DNA of 64,000 nucleotides from the IMG/VR virus record IMGVR_UViG_3300043410_001892, positions 247,145-311,144 of that record, one strand, 5' to 3'. Of the stretch, positions 7,726 through 15,170 are shown one piece after another. Numbering within the stretch: the stretch's first letter is position 1; each line of letters starts with the position of its first letter. The DNA is from a virus. Both the position numbers and the translations under genes were made by a program. The notes under the pieces were generated by a model. The model saw only the letters and a list, made by a program, of their open reading frames with translations. It was not told where the DNA came from and did no database searches.

Positions 7726-8598
7726 CTACGCTAATTTAAGATCCGCAGTTTCTAAAACTGAAACACCTGTAAGTTGGATTGAAAAATCAGCTGTTGTGTC
7801 ACCGCTTGTGTCACCGTACAAAATGCTAGTGTCAGAATCAAACCAAACTTTATTTGCAGTTGCAGTATTAGCAATACCAGTAAACCCTAATGTAGATAAA
7901 TCAATCTTATCACCTTGTGAGTGGTTAAAGTCTGTAATAACATCGCGAGTTGTATCAGTTACCCCTGAAGTAATAGCATTAAGGAAAGTAAATGTATCAG
8001 ACCCTAATCCTCCAGTTAATTTATCTAAATTAACGGTGCTTGTTAAGAGATCGTTAGCTGCTGAAGTCTGTTTGCTAACGGTAACGATTCCAGCTACTTT
8101 AGATTCTGATTCAGCATAACCTGCTTTATCTGTATATGAAACAGTTAAAGATATAGTATTATACGGAGTGTTATCTTCTGGTTTGATTTTGTAAGATAAC
8201 TTAGTTCCTAAAATATCACCATTTGAATTAGTCCATTTATAACTTAATGTACCTAATCCATCTGCATCTTTTAAACTGGTTACTGCAGTAAGAGTGTTAC
8301 CAACAGTTGTTAAGCCGTTAACAGACACTGATCCAGTATGTACACGATTAAAAATGTGAGTTGATGATGATGAAGTTGGAGTTCCGTCTTCGTGGACATA
8401 TAAACCTGTTACTGTAATATCATTTTTAAGATCAGCTGCAGTTAAAATGTAAGATGGATTAGTAGAAATAACAGTATTACCACTTTTCCATTCATATGTA
8501 AGATTATGTACACCATTTGTATCTGCAAGTGTTCCTTGAGATACGGTTACGGTGCTACCTGCAGTGAGTTTACCAGTGATTTTTAAAGTTCCAGCCAT
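7726..8598 (-). CDS. Ig-like repeat protein with RTX / M10-type C-terminal domain
   Basis: 290 residues in three parts. Residues 1-80 and 88-170 are two Ig-like repeats of the type found in bacterial adhesins ('GTLTYKWTNSNG', 'LTYEWKSGN'). Residues 185-290 contain LDKLTGGLGSDTFTFLNA, VITDFNHSQGDKIDL and a final strand, the serralysin/M10 C-terminal form of calcium-binding RTX domain and type I secretion signal. There is no N-terminal signal peptide, which fits type I secretion or assembly into the virion. Unusual in a phage; it may be host-derived. Confidence 0.7.
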   Translation of the reverse strand: MAGTLKITGKLTAGSTVTVSQGTLADTNGVHNLTYEWKSGNTVISTNPSYILTAADLKNDITVTGLYVHEDGTPTSSSSTHIFNRVHTGSVSVNGLTTVGNTLTAVTSLKDADGLGTLSYKWTNSNGDILGTKLSYKIKPEDNTPYNTISLTVSYTDKAGYAESESKVAGIVTVSKQTSAANDLLTSTVNLDKLTGGLGSDTFTFLNAITSGVTDTTRDVITDFNHSQGDKIDLSTLGFTGIANTATANKVWFDSDTSILYGDTSGDTTADFSIQLTGVSVLETADLKLA

Positions 8599-8621
8599 AA
8601 TTTTCCTTATTGTTATTAAAA

Positions 8622-8751
8622 GTTAAAAAAAGAGTGTAGTTGTTCTTTTGTGTCAGGTACAACTACTAAACCTCGTGAGAGCAGGCCCATTCCGGTCATT
8701 TCGCTTCAGCGGACGCAGATTACTTGTATTAAGTGCCGGATCTGCGAATTC
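8622..8751 (-). ncRNA. Structured intergenic RNA after the Ro-like gene (unidentified)
   Basis: About 130 bases with no gene. Two strong inverted repeats are visible: GTAGTTGT/ACAACTAC (8 bp) and CGCAGAT/ATCTGCG (7 bp), separated by a GC-richer block than the surroundings. It directly follows the Ro-like gene on the same strand, so it may be a 3' terminator domain or another RNA ligand. It lacks the motif of the Y-RNA-like family. Confidence 0.4.
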
Positions 8752-10161
8752 TTAGAATGCGTAGCGATCATCCATAATCACTTTAAGCATGATACTTTGT
8801 GGTGTAAAGTCATCTAAATCCGCAGATAACACACCTTTTACGATACTTGGACTAAAGCCACTTACTAACGCAGTACCATTTTGATCATACTTAACAGGTA
8901 CATTGCTATGTGAATTGATGTTCCAAAATACAACTTGAGGAACATTATATCCTGCTTCTTCATATTTTCTATGAATCATTTGAATTGCAGAATCATCATG
9001 TTCAACACACGAATCAAACTGCATATCAGACAGAATTAGTAAGATTCCTGGCATTTCTTCTTGTGGAACATTGCCTTTAACTGCAACATCTAAAATCTTA
9101 GTAAATGCTGCATGTAAGTTAGTGTTCATAGCCCAGTTTGCTTTAGACATCTGTTGATATTTCTCAACTACATTACCTTGCAATGTGATCAAATCAGGTT
9201 TAGCAGTAAATGTTAAGAAAGTATCTTTAAACTTACCTTGGTTCTTATCAGCTAAGTAAATGCCTAGTGATACTGCAACATCTAAACACGTAACTGATTT
9301 GCTATTACCTGCTGAACAAGTCATAGATCCTGAAACGTCAACTAGTGGTAAAATATTTGCATCACCTACATAGTTAGGTAACGCGTCCCATTGTGCAACA
9401 ATATGTTGTTTTTCAAGCAATGATGGTGTACCCCAGCCATTTAAACCTTTAACGATTTCGTATGGATAAATTGCCCCAGCATTTACTTTTACAGTTGGAT
9501 CATCACCTTTAACTAATTTTGCAATATATTCAGCATACTTTTCGGTATGGCGAGCAAATGCTTTTTTATAGCGTGATGAAGCAACACTTGGCACATGACT
9601 AAAGTTGATATTGTCCCAATCGTTAGCACACATCTGTGTTTCTACTACTTTAGTAAGTGCTACTAAAGTTTTACGATAACGTTTTGGTGACCAACCTAAG
9701 AAATTACGAAATGCTACAGCGTTGTCACCTTTACGAGGACACCATTTAGCTGCTAGTCCATTTTGATTTTCAAGTTCTCGTTTTAAGATTGAAAATGCGT
9801 GATTGCGAACAGCTTCTGTTTTAAATACAAACAGGTCATCAAATCTTCCCAATTCTGGTACTTTATTTGCTAACGCCATTGCGCTGTCTGGATCTGAGTT
9901 TTCTAAATGTAATAATATGTCTCTAAAGAGTTTACGTTCGCCTGCGCCCCCGCGCACATCGCGAGCCCACAAAGCAATTCGTAATGCTAGGTTGCGATCT
10001 TCAACTGCAGCTGAAACAAAGCTAGGAATAATATCTTTGCCTCTTGAAGCACCAATTTTAAAAAATAAATCAACTAATGGATTAGAAGTTGACTTACGTG
10101 CTTTCATACCATTTTCTGTTCTTGCTTCTTGATTTGCTACTGCTTCTACAAATGTTGTCAT
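8752..10161 (-). CDS. Ro60-like protein: DUF2828-type helical domain plus von Willebrand A domain
   Basis: 469 residues. Residues 25-240 are helical and carry the DUF2828 signatures RIALWARDVRGGAGERKLF, VPELGRFDDL, WDNINFSHVPSVASSRYKKAF and YPYEIVKG. Residues 268-450 form a vWA domain with a complete MIDAS start D275-V-S277-G-S279. The order (helical repeat domain, then vWA with DVSGSMT) is that of Ro60/Rsr, the ring protein that binds Y RNA and misfolded RNA and cooperates with 3' exonucleases. It has its own consensus promoter and sits just before an island of more than 12 Y-RNA-like elements. Identification as DUF2828 is solid from motifs; equivalence to Ro60 is inferred from architecture and neighbourhood. 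Confidence 0.8.
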   Translation of the reverse strand: MTTFVEAVANQEARTENGMKARKSTSNPLVDLFFKIGASRGKDIIPSFVSAAVEDRNLALRIALWARDVRGGAGERKLFRDILLHLENSDPDSAMALANKVPELGRFDDLFVFKTEAVRNHAFSILKRELENQNGLAAKWCPRKGDNAVAFRNFLGWSPKRYRKTLVALTKVVETQMCANDWDNINFSHVPSVASSRYKKAFARHTEKYAEYIAKLVKGDDPTVKVNAGAIYPYEIVKGLNGWGTPSLLEKQHIVAQWDALPNYVGDANILPLVDVSGSMTCSAGNSKSVTCLDVAVSLGIYLADKNQGKFKDTFLTFTAKPDLITLQGNVVEKYQQMSKANWAMNTNLHAAFTKILDVAVKGNVPQEEMPGILLILSDMQFDSCVEHDDSAIQMIHRKYEEAGYNVPQVVFWNINSHSNVPVKYDQNGTALVSGFSPSIVKGVLSADLDDFTPQSIMLKVIMDDRYAF

Positions 10162-10218
10162 AATATTCTCCTCAGTTTATGTTAAATGTTGTGCTGTTAA
10201 TAAACTTAACTGTTGCAT

Positions 10219-10246
10219 ATTATACACTAATAATAGTGTATGTCAA
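10219..10246 (-). promoter_or_regulatory. Perfect consensus promoter of the Ro-like gene
   Basis: Minus strand: TTGACA, 16 bases, TATAAT; the leader is about 50 bases. Confidence 0.85.
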
Positions 10247-10263
10247 GAAATATTTTAGAATAA

Positions 10264-10287
10264 AAAACCGCCTAAGCGGTTTTTAAA
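10264..10287. terminator. Bidirectional intrinsic terminator
   Basis: AAAACCGC/GCGGTTTT hairpin with CTAA loop; the stop codon of the gene at 10272 lies inside the stem. Confidence 0.8.
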
Positions 10288-10508
10288 TTAGTAAATTTTG
10301 GAACACCTTTACTTTCAGATACATACGTGTATCCTTCTAGTTCAGTTTCTAAGTCAGTTTCTAACTCAACTAATGTGCAAGTTTTGACTTGTATATGTAT
10401 TTGTTGGTTACCTTCATCAGACAAACCATCATTTGATTCTACTAAATAATAAAGCGTAGTGGCTGGAGTGTCCAGTTGTGCTTTAAAATACTCTTTTATG
10501 TTAGTCAT
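10272..10508 (-). CDS. Small acidic protein, unknown
   Basis: 78 residues starting MTNIKEYFKAQL. The ATG at 10506-10508 overlaps the end of the preceding gene by 8 bases, so it is coupled to it. The C-terminal half (VELETDLETELEGYTYVSES) is acidic. No family recognised. Confidence 0.55.
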   Translation of the reverse strand: MTNIKEYFKAQLDTPATTLYYLVESNDGLSDEGNQQIHIQVKTCTLVELETDLETELEGYTYVSESKGVPKFTNLKTA

Positions 10509-10668
10509 TGTCTTCTTCAAAACTAAATTGCCAATCCTCAGGCATGTTATTTCCAATGCGATTAGCTTCTTCTACTGTAATTTCTCCCCTGCATAATCTT
10601 TGATGTGTAACATTAAAGATTTCTACAAGATTAGTTGGATCAAGTGTAAAAAACTCATTATCAGACAT
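10501..10668 (-). CDS. Small acidic protein, unknown
   Basis: 55 residues starting MSDNEFFTLDPTN; AGAGG lies 7 bases before the ATG at 10668. A longer frame reading upstream would run into a Y-RNA-like element and is rejected. Function unknown. Confidence 0.55.
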   Translation of the reverse strand: MSDNEFFTLDPTNLVEIFNVTHQRLCRGEITVEEANRIGNNMPEDWQFSFEEDND

Positions 10669-10701
10669 GTTGTACCTCTTTAAATTGTAAGTGGAAATTG
10701 C

Positions 10702-10843
10702 AGGATAGTTTGGGCTTATTTTGTTTATTATTCTGGTCAAGTAACGCCCCTTGACCCTATCCTGTACAGGGATTTTGCGTCCTATGTACAAGCTCCATTA
10801 TGAGCAGCAAATGCTGCGAGCTATGGTTTGCTGAACCTATCCT
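10702..10843 (-). ncRNA. Y-RNA-like element 1
   Basis: Minus strand: 7-bp end stem AGGATAG/CTATCCT, then GTTCAGC, matching the nnnCAGC position of the family, then about 115 bases with hairpins GCAGC/GCTGC and GGTCAAG/CTTGACC, a T-arm-like loop (CGCAAAA between GGA and TCC) and a palindromic CCTGTACAGG. The flanks TTTTTTAGGATAG and CTATCCTGCAA fit the family flanks. It is the copy closest to the Ro-like gene. Confidence 0.6.
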
Positions 10844-10852
10844 AAAAAATTG

Positions 10853-11128
10853 TTAGCCTGTGCGTTGAATTAAATGCCAACCAAATTGTGTTTGAACTGG
10901 TTTACTGTAGTTACCGACACCTAATGCTTGTACTGCATCTTCAAAAGGTTTAACCATTTGACCTACACCAAATTCACCTAAGTTACCACCATTTGCACCA
11001 CTCGGGCATTTGCTGTTAGCTACCGCTAACGCGCCAAAGTCTGCACCTTCTTCGACAATTTGATTGTATAAATCGTTTGCTTGGTCTTCTGTTTCTACTA
11101 AAATGTGTTTTGCTTGCATTAATGACAT
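10853..11128 (-). CDS. ppiC: Parvulin-type peptidyl-prolyl isomerase
   Basis: 91 residues, the size of E. coli PpiC. Family motifs: AKHILVETEDQA, GADFGALAVANSKCPSGANG, GGNLGEFGVGQMVKPFEDAV and QFGWHLIQ. It has no signal peptide, so it acts in the cytoplasm, catalysing cis-trans isomerisation of prolyl bonds. Another protein-folding gene in this chaperone-rich phage. Confidence 0.93.
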   Translation of the reverse strand: MSLMQAKHILVETEDQANDLYNQIVEEGADFGALAVANSKCPSGANGGNLGEFGVGQMVKPFEDAVQALGVGNYSKPVQTQFGWHLIQRTG

Positions 11129-11155
11129 ATTGTTCTCTTTAATTATGTTGAAATG

Positions 11156-11665
11156 TTATTTACCTAGGTCTTTAAATGATGGAACTTGATATTGCCACCA
11201 GTTAGGTAACTTTGATACGCCTTTTGGCATAAATCTTGGAGTTCCATCTAATTCAAATGGAATTTCAATTGTTGACTTTAGTCCTATTTTTTCATGAGCT
11301 TCTTTTGGGATCATAAAAAAGTAATATGAGTTATTTATTCTTTCATAAACTTGAACACATAACGTTCCAGTTTTATTATGTACATTTGAAATTGGAGCAG
11401 TATAGCTTCTTTTATTATTACTAAATCTAACAGTTGATAATTTTGCATCATTGCCATTATCTAAGTCATATTGATCTTCAGAAACAACAGTATGTCCACC
11501 AACTGCTGCAATTGCGTGTTCAAATGCAGTAGACACTTGTAATATTCCTAAACCAAGTAAATTGTCAATTGTCCATTGATCCATTTTATCATATCCAGGA
11601 ATAAGGTGTCTAAAATTATCAAAATGTGCTACATCTAAAACTACGTTTTCTAATTTTGTTGTCAT
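11156..11665 (-). CDS. Unknown soluble protein
   Basis: 169 residues. A helical N-terminus is followed by a beta-rich region (QVYERINNSYYFFMIPKE, STIEIPFELDG) and a basic/aromatic C-terminus (LPNWWQYQVPSFKDLGK). An EDQYDLDNGNDAKLSTVRF stretch vaguely recalls a nuclease D-x(n)-E-x-K core, but I cannot support that. Own consensus promoter. Confidence 0.55.
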   Translation of the reverse strand: MTTKLENVVLDVAHFDNFRHLIPGYDKMDQWTIDNLLGLGILQVSTAFEHAIAAVGGHTVVSEDQYDLDNGNDAKLSTVRFSNNKRSYTAPISNVHNKTGTLCVQVYERINNSYYFFMIPKEAHEKIGLKSTIEIPFELDGTPRFMPKGVSKLPNWWQYQVPSFKDLGK

Positions 11666-11703
11666 AATATTTAATGTGTTTTGTTATGTTTAAAAAAAAG
11701 TAT

Positions 11704-11731
11704 ATTATAATTTCTTTTTATCTTTTGTCAA
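11704..11731 (-). promoter_or_regulatory. Consensus sigma70 promoter
   Basis: Minus strand: TTGACA, 16 bases, TATAAT, upstream of the genes 11665-10272. Confidence 0.8.
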
Positions 11732-11749
11732 GCTTTTTTTTAAAATTAT

Positions 11750-11823
11750 TGGAGCGGGATACGAGACTCGAACTCGTTTGGATAGCTTGGAAGGCTATTG
11801 CACAACCTATATGCCAATCCCGC
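11750..11823 (-). tRNA. tRNA-Gly(UCC)
   Basis: Acceptor GCGGGAT/ATCCCGC, anticodon loop CTTCCAA (UCC), T-arm ACGAG-TTCGAGT-CTCGT and an encoded CCA end. Last tRNA of the island in transcription order. Confidence 0.93.
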
Positions 11824-11835
11824 AGATGATATAAC

Positions 11836-11890
11836 TGGATGCATTTTTAGTTTCACCAATTGAAATATTAAAAATGGCTGTTAGCATCCA
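11836..11890 (-). ncRNA. Y-RNA-like element 2 (minimal)
   Basis: End stem TGGATGC/GCATCCA, motif TAACAGC, then a TTTCA/TGAAA hairpin with an ATTGG loop. 55 bases. Flanks CAATTTT before and GTTATA after follow the family pattern. Confidence 0.65.
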
Positions 11891-11916
11891 AAAATTGTTG
11901 TATGCGAACACTAAAC

Positions 11917-11968
11917 TGAATGCATTTACTTTCGCCAATGAAATTAAAAGTTATGCTGTTAGCATTCA
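11917..11968 (-). ncRNA. Y-RNA-like element 3 (minimal)
   Basis: End stem TGAATGC/GCATTCA, motif TAACAGC, then a TTTC/GAAA hairpin with an ATTGGC loop. 52 bases, closely related to element 2 with compensating changes in the end stem. Confidence 0.65.
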
Positions 11969-11994
11969 AAAACTATAGTATTCGCGTACTATGT

Positions 11995-12071
11995 TGGTCG
12001 GGGTAACACGATTTGAACATGCGACCTATCCGCCCCAAACGGATCGCTCTACCAAGCTGAGCTATACCCCG
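11995..12071 (-). tRNA. tRNA-Pro(UGG)
   Basis: Acceptor CGGGGTA/TACCCCG, D-arm with GGTAGAG, anticodon loop TTTGGGG (UGG) between ATCCG and CGGAT, encoded CCA. Confidence 0.93.
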
Positions 12072-12079
12072 GTAATTCT

Positions 12080-12481
12080 TTATAACAATTTTAAATGACC
12101 TGTTACTGGGTCAATCTTCTCAGGATAGTCTGGACCTATTGCTAAACATGTTAGAGTTGGGACTCCATTAAATTCAGTCAATCCTGCATCTTTAATTAGT
12201 TTTGTATTTAATCCATGTTCTAATGCTTCTGAGAAAATATTAAGCAATTCTGCTTCACTATTTACATAAACACAGACTTTTTTAAATCTACCTCTAAGCC
12301 ATTCTTCAACTGGCTTGTTTACAGCTAAATTATAATAAGCATCTTTGTCTGCAGTTGCAGGATACATTTGCCCATAATTTAAAATTGCACCTAGTGAAGC
12401 ATGGCTAGTTTGAGCAACGATTTTACCTTTACGCATGTTAAGGTCTTTTCGTACTACTATTACTTGTTTAGGTTCTGACAT
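12080..12481 (-). CDS. Peptidyl-tRNA hydrolase, Pth2 family
   Basis: 133 residues of the archaeal/eukaryotic-type Pth2 fold, which releases peptides from peptidyl-tRNA. Signatures: QVIVVRKDLNMRKGKIVAQTSHAS (N-terminal strand and helix with the catalytic Lys/His region), KVCVYVNSEAEL, KLIKDAGLTEF and LAIGPDYPEKIDPVTGHLKLL. Bacteria normally use the unrelated Pth1, so a Pth2 here points to viral exchange. Its place in the tRNA island and next to a tmRNA-bearing genome fits recycling of stalled peptidyl-tRNA. Confidence 0.92.
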   Translation of the reverse strand: MSEPKQVIVVRKDLNMRKGKIVAQTSHASLGAILNYGQMYPATADKDAYYNLAVNKPVEEWLRGRFKKVCVYVNSEAELLNIFSEALEHGLNTKLIKDAGLTEFNGVPTLTCLAIGPDYPEKIDPVTGHLKLL

Positions 12482-12484
12482 ATA

Positions 12485-12856
12485 TTATTCACAATTCCAT
12501 CTACGTCTTGCTTTACAAATTGGTTTATCTGGATTAGATGAACAATCTATATGATGCATTTTCTTTTGTCCATTTGATCTTGCACAAAAACTTTTACGAC
12601 GTTTTGAATCTTTACTACCTTTCTTTAATTTACTTGGATCGGTAGTTACTGCTGTTTTTAATTTTGATCCTGGATTTTCTTTTCGATAAGCACTAACTGC
12701 TTTTTTACTCATTCCATCAGTACCATCTTTTTTATTTACTGATTGCCAATCTTCATTAGCAGGAACACAGTTAGGAACTGTTTTTTTATTCTTCTTTTTG
12801 GTACCAACTTGTTTGTACCCTTTCCAACACGGATCTGTTATTTCAAAAATTTTCAT
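12485..12856 (-). CDS. Basic phage protein, possible internal virion protein
   Basis: 123 residues, very Lys-rich. N-terminus MKIFEITDPCWKGYKQVG resembles the M(K/R)I-x-E-(I/L) starts of four other proteins here, similar to capsid-targeting leaders of T4 internal proteins. The middle SAYRKENPGSKLKTAVT and the end KRRKSFCARSNGQK / CKARRRWNCE form a recurring phage/giant-virus domain of unknown function with conserved cysteines. Nucleic-acid binding is likely from charge; packaging is inference. Confidence 0.6.
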   Translation of the reverse strand: MKIFEITDPCWKGYKQVGTKKKNKKTVPNCVPANEDWQSVNKKDGTDGMSKKAVSAYRKENPGSKLKTAVTTDPSKLKKGSKDSKRRKSFCARSNGQKKMHHIDCSSNPDKPICKARRRWNCE

Positions 12857-12899
12857 ATTGTTGCCTCACTTTTATAGTATTTAGTGAAGCAACACTATA

Positions 12900-13169
12900 T
12901 TATTTTAACATTGCTTTATCAAACAAGCTGTTTAATTTGGTATTGTAATCATTAAACTTGCCATCAAGTAATTTACAATGATTTAAGCATTGTTCTTGTT
13001 GTTGTGATAGAATACTTACTTTACCTTCAACTTCTGTAACTTCTTTTACAATTGCAGTATCGTGAGCTTCAAGTTTTGAAACACGACCTGTTACTGCATC
13101 TAAATCACCAGTTGATGCACAACCAGTTACAAGTACAGCTAATGCTGAAATTAAAAATAATTGTTTCAT
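12900..13169 (-). CDS. Lpp-like coiled-coil lipoprotein
   Basis: 89 residues: lipoprotein signal MKQLFLISALAVLVTGC (lipobox VTGC), then a long amphipathic coiled coil (DLDAVTGRVSKLEAHDTAIV onward) as in the major outer-membrane lipoprotein Lpp. AGAGGA precedes the ATG. Plausible roles are an outer-membrane spanin subunit or envelope modification; a matching inner-membrane spanin is not seen next to it. Confidence 0.65.
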   Translation of the reverse strand: MKQLFLISALAVLVTGCASTGDLDAVTGRVSKLEAHDTAIVKEVTEVEGKVSILSQQQEQCLNHCKLLDGKFNDYNTKLNSLFDKAMLK

Positions 13170-13189
13170 TTCTTTTCCTCTTTGTTATA

Positions 13190-13279
13190 TGGCGGAAGAA
13201 GTGAGATTCGAACTCACGGACGGGACTAACCGTCGACAGTTTTCAAGACTGCTGCTTTAAGCCACTCAGCCACTCTTCC
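13190..13279 (-). tRNA. tRNA-Ser(UGA)
   Basis: Long variable arm, acceptor GGAAGAG/CTTCTTCC, anticodon loop CTTGAAA (UGA), T-arm GTGAG-TTCGAAT-CTCAC, encoded CCA. Confidence 0.92.
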
Positions 13280-13288
13280 TGTTTATTT

Positions 13289-13375
13289 TGGCGGAAGGTA
13301 TAGGGTTCGAACCTATACAACGGTTACCCGTTGACAGATTAGCAATCTGCTCCATTACCATTCTGGCAACCTTCC
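13289..13375 (-). tRNA. tRNA-Ser(GCU)
   Basis: Type II tRNA, acceptor GGAAGGT/ACCTTCC, anticodon loop TTGCTAA (GCU) between CAGA and TCTG, encoded CCA. Confidence 0.92.
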
Positions 13376-13383
13376 TAACTATC

Positions 13384-13458
13384 TGGAGCCTCTTCCCAGA
13401 ATCGAACTGAGATCTAAAGATTACAAGTCAATTGTAATAACCATTATACTAAAGAGGC
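13384..13458 (-). tRNA. tRNA-Thr(UGU)
   Basis: Acceptor GCCTCTT/AAGAGGC with encoded CCA, anticodon loop CTTGTAA (UGU). The anticodon stem is weak, with two T-T mismatches as I fold it, so identity is a little less sure. Confidence 0.8.
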
Positions 13459-13461
13459 AAT

Positions 13462-13540
13462 AACTATTATTAAAGCATCTTTTATTTAGTGCTTTAATAA
13501 TAGCTATCATTTAAAAATGACAACTATTATCTAGGAAGAT
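13462..13540 (-). other. Two strong hairpins between tRNA-Thr and the rRNA-mimic RNA
   Basis: A TATTATTAAAGCA/TGCTTTAATAATA stem (13 bp) and a second TAATAG-TCATTT/AAATGA-CTATTA stem share one arm, so they are mutually exclusive. They could act as a processing site or attenuator between the 23S-mimic RNA and the downstream tRNAs. Confidence 0.45.
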
Positions 13541-13572
13541 CCTATGTTAAAAAAACCTGGTACTATTTTGTT

Positions 13573-13877
<305 letters not shown>

Positions 13878-13880
13878 TTT

Positions 13881-14537
13881 TTATTTTTGTGAAAGTTGCA
13901 TTGCAACGAGTCTATCTAAACCAATAGCAACTTCAAACACCATACCGTGTTCCCAGTCTTTTCTTACAGAACAACCTGCAACTTCCAAATCACCCATCAT
14001 CCAATCTAATGTTTTTTCGGAATAGTGGGGCAGTTCATCAGCTTCTACAATACGGCCGCCGTAAGCATTAGTTAATGCTTCTAATGCAGTTTCAATATAC
14101 GGTGCTTTTGTATCATTACCGCAAAACAACTGGAATTCTAATTGGTAAAACTGTACTAAACGTAACTTACTAGCTCGCATTGTTTCAGCGTTGACTTCGT
14201 CTCTAAACGATAAACCAACTTGCCACAAGCAAAGCGGAAGTTCTTTAACATTAAAGTTTGGGTGTAAAATGTTAAATGCTTCAAAAGTACCTGCAGTAGT
14301 TTCTGGACGCAAATAACCACGTTTTGTCTCAATTAGTTCAAACCCTACATCAATGTGCGATTGCAACGTTGCAGCAGGAGTTAGAATTGGTGTTTCTACA
14401 CGCGCCATTCGTACTGCTCTGTTTAGCTTGTTCCATTCACTGTACAACAAATGCGGAATTTCTCTAATTAGTGTTTCACGTCGGATAATTTCCTGTTCAT
14501 TCCACATTACAGTCGCATTTGAAAAACATTTTTGCAT
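13881..14537 (-). CDS. Glycyl-tRNA-synthetase-like class II catalytic domain, standalone
   Basis: 218 residues, about half of a full GlyRS. Motif 2 region: YLRPETTAGTFEAFNIL, LPLCLWQVGLSFRDEV and KLRLVQFYQLEFQLF, closest in pattern to alpha2-type GlyRS (RPETAQGIF). Motif 3: FEVAIGLDRLVAMQL. There is no anticodon-binding domain. It could be a minimal synthetase, a tRNA-maturation or aminoacyl-transfer enzyme, or a partner of the adjacent RNAs. A consensus promoter lies upstream and AGGAG precedes the ATG. Confidence 0.75.
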   Translation of the reverse strand: MQKCFSNATVMWNEQEIIRRETLIREIPHLLYSEWNKLNRAVRMARVETPILTPAATLQSHIDVGFELIETKRGYLRPETTAGTFEAFNILHPNFNVKELPLCLWQVGLSFRDEVNAETMRASKLRLVQFYQLEFQLFCGNDTKAPYIETALEALTNAYGGRIVEADELPHYSEKTLDWMMGDLEVAGCSVRKDWEHGMVFEVAIGLDRLVAMQLSQK

Positions 14538-14567
14538 AGTAGCTCCTACTAGTTAATTAAAATAAAC

Positions 14568-14595
14568 ATTATACACTAAAATATTAAGATGTCAA
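14568..14595 (-). promoter_or_regulatory. Consensus sigma70 promoter
   Basis: Minus strand: TTGACA, 16 bases, TATAAT, 30 bases before the GlyRS-like gene. It should also transcribe the 23S-mimic RNA and downstream tRNAs. Confidence 0.8.
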
Positions 14596-14622
14596 CTATT
14601 ACTACATCCTAATAAACTTGTT

Positions 14623-14699
14623 TGGCTGGATAGGCAGGGCTCGAACCTGCGACCCGCTGATTAACAGTCAACTGCTACTACCAACTGAGCTACTATCCA
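14623..14699 (-). tRNA. tRNA-Asn(GUU)
   Basis: Acceptor TGGATAG/CTATCCA, anticodon loop CTGTTAA (GUU), T-arm GCAGG-TTCGAGC-CCTGC, encoded CCA. Confidence 0.93.
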
Positions 14700-14734
14700 A
14701 TAAATCTTTTAACTACTTATTTATCTTCGTTATT

Positions 14735-14811
14735 TGGTGGGCCACCCGGGACTTGAACCCGGAACCTGCCGATTATGAGTCGGATGCTCTAACCAATTGA
14801 GCTAAAGGCCC
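14735..14811 (-). tRNA. tRNA-Ile2(CAU)
   Basis: Anticodon CAU in CGACTCATAATCGG, the same arm as E. coli tRNA-Ile2, which needs lysidine at C34. GGGCC acceptor, D-arm GCTCAATTGGTTAGAGC, encoded CCA. Elongator Met is the alternative. Confidence 0.85.
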
Positions 14812-14822
14812 TTAATAAATAT

Positions 14823-14970
14823 ACCTAAGGATGGATTCGAACCATCACCTCCTCGGATTTGCAAGGCAATTCTGTTGCGCCTAACCATATCGCGTTTATG
14901 GTATCATTGGCATTACAGGTTGTGGACGTGTATCAATAACGTCTGCTCTAACCAATTGAGCTACTTAGGT
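14823..14970 (-). tRNA. tRNA-like gene with a ~75-base insertion (identity uncertain)
   Basis: Outer acceptor ACCTAAG/CTTAGGT, U8-A9, a perfect D-arm (GCTC-AATTGGTTA-GAGC) and, at the far end, a perfect T-arm (GATGG-TTCGAAT-CCATC). Between them, instead of about 30 bases, lie about 100: a GACGT/ACGTC hairpin containing TTGATAC (possible GAU anticodon), an ACCAT/ATGGT hairpin, then a second D-like GGTTAGGCGC and a TTGCAA (possible GCA anticodon). No CCA is encoded. Either an intron-bearing tRNA or a fusion of two tRNA remnants. Confidence 0.5.
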
Positions 14971-14975
14971 GTAAC

Positions 14976-15050
14976 TGGCGTCGCTACGGGGAATTGAACC
15001 CCGGTTGCAAGGATGAAAACCTTGTGTCCTAACCACTAGACGATAGCGAC
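14976..15050 (-). tRNA. tRNA-Glu(UUC)
   Basis: Acceptor GTCGCTA/TAGCGAC, anticodon loop TTTTCAT between CAAGG and CCTTG (UUC), T-arm CGGGG-TTCAATT-CCCCG, encoded CCA. Confidence 0.93.
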
Positions 15051-15061
15051 AAATTATATTA

Positions 15062-15152
15062 AAACACACTACTACACGGAATCGAACCGTATCACTGACT
15101 CCGCGCCAGCTAGTGTTCCACACCCACGTTGATCAAACGCTGTAATGTGTTT
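15062..15152 (-). ncRNA. Y-RNA-like element 4
   Basis: End stem AAACACA/TGTGTTT, motif TTACAGC, then hairpins CGTT/AACG and GTGT/ACAC and a T-arm-like TACGG-TTCGATT-CCGTG. No D-arm follows, so it is a divergent or partial tRNA-mimic member; a degenerate tRNA is the alternative. Confidence 0.5.
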
Positions 15153-15170
15153 AAATATAACAACTTTAAC

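Noticed and set aside
14618-14800. 60-codon plus-strand open frame
   Set aside because: It is the antisense of tRNA-Asn and tRNA-Ile2; the typical 'RTCDP...LLPTELLS' translation is a known tRNA shadow.
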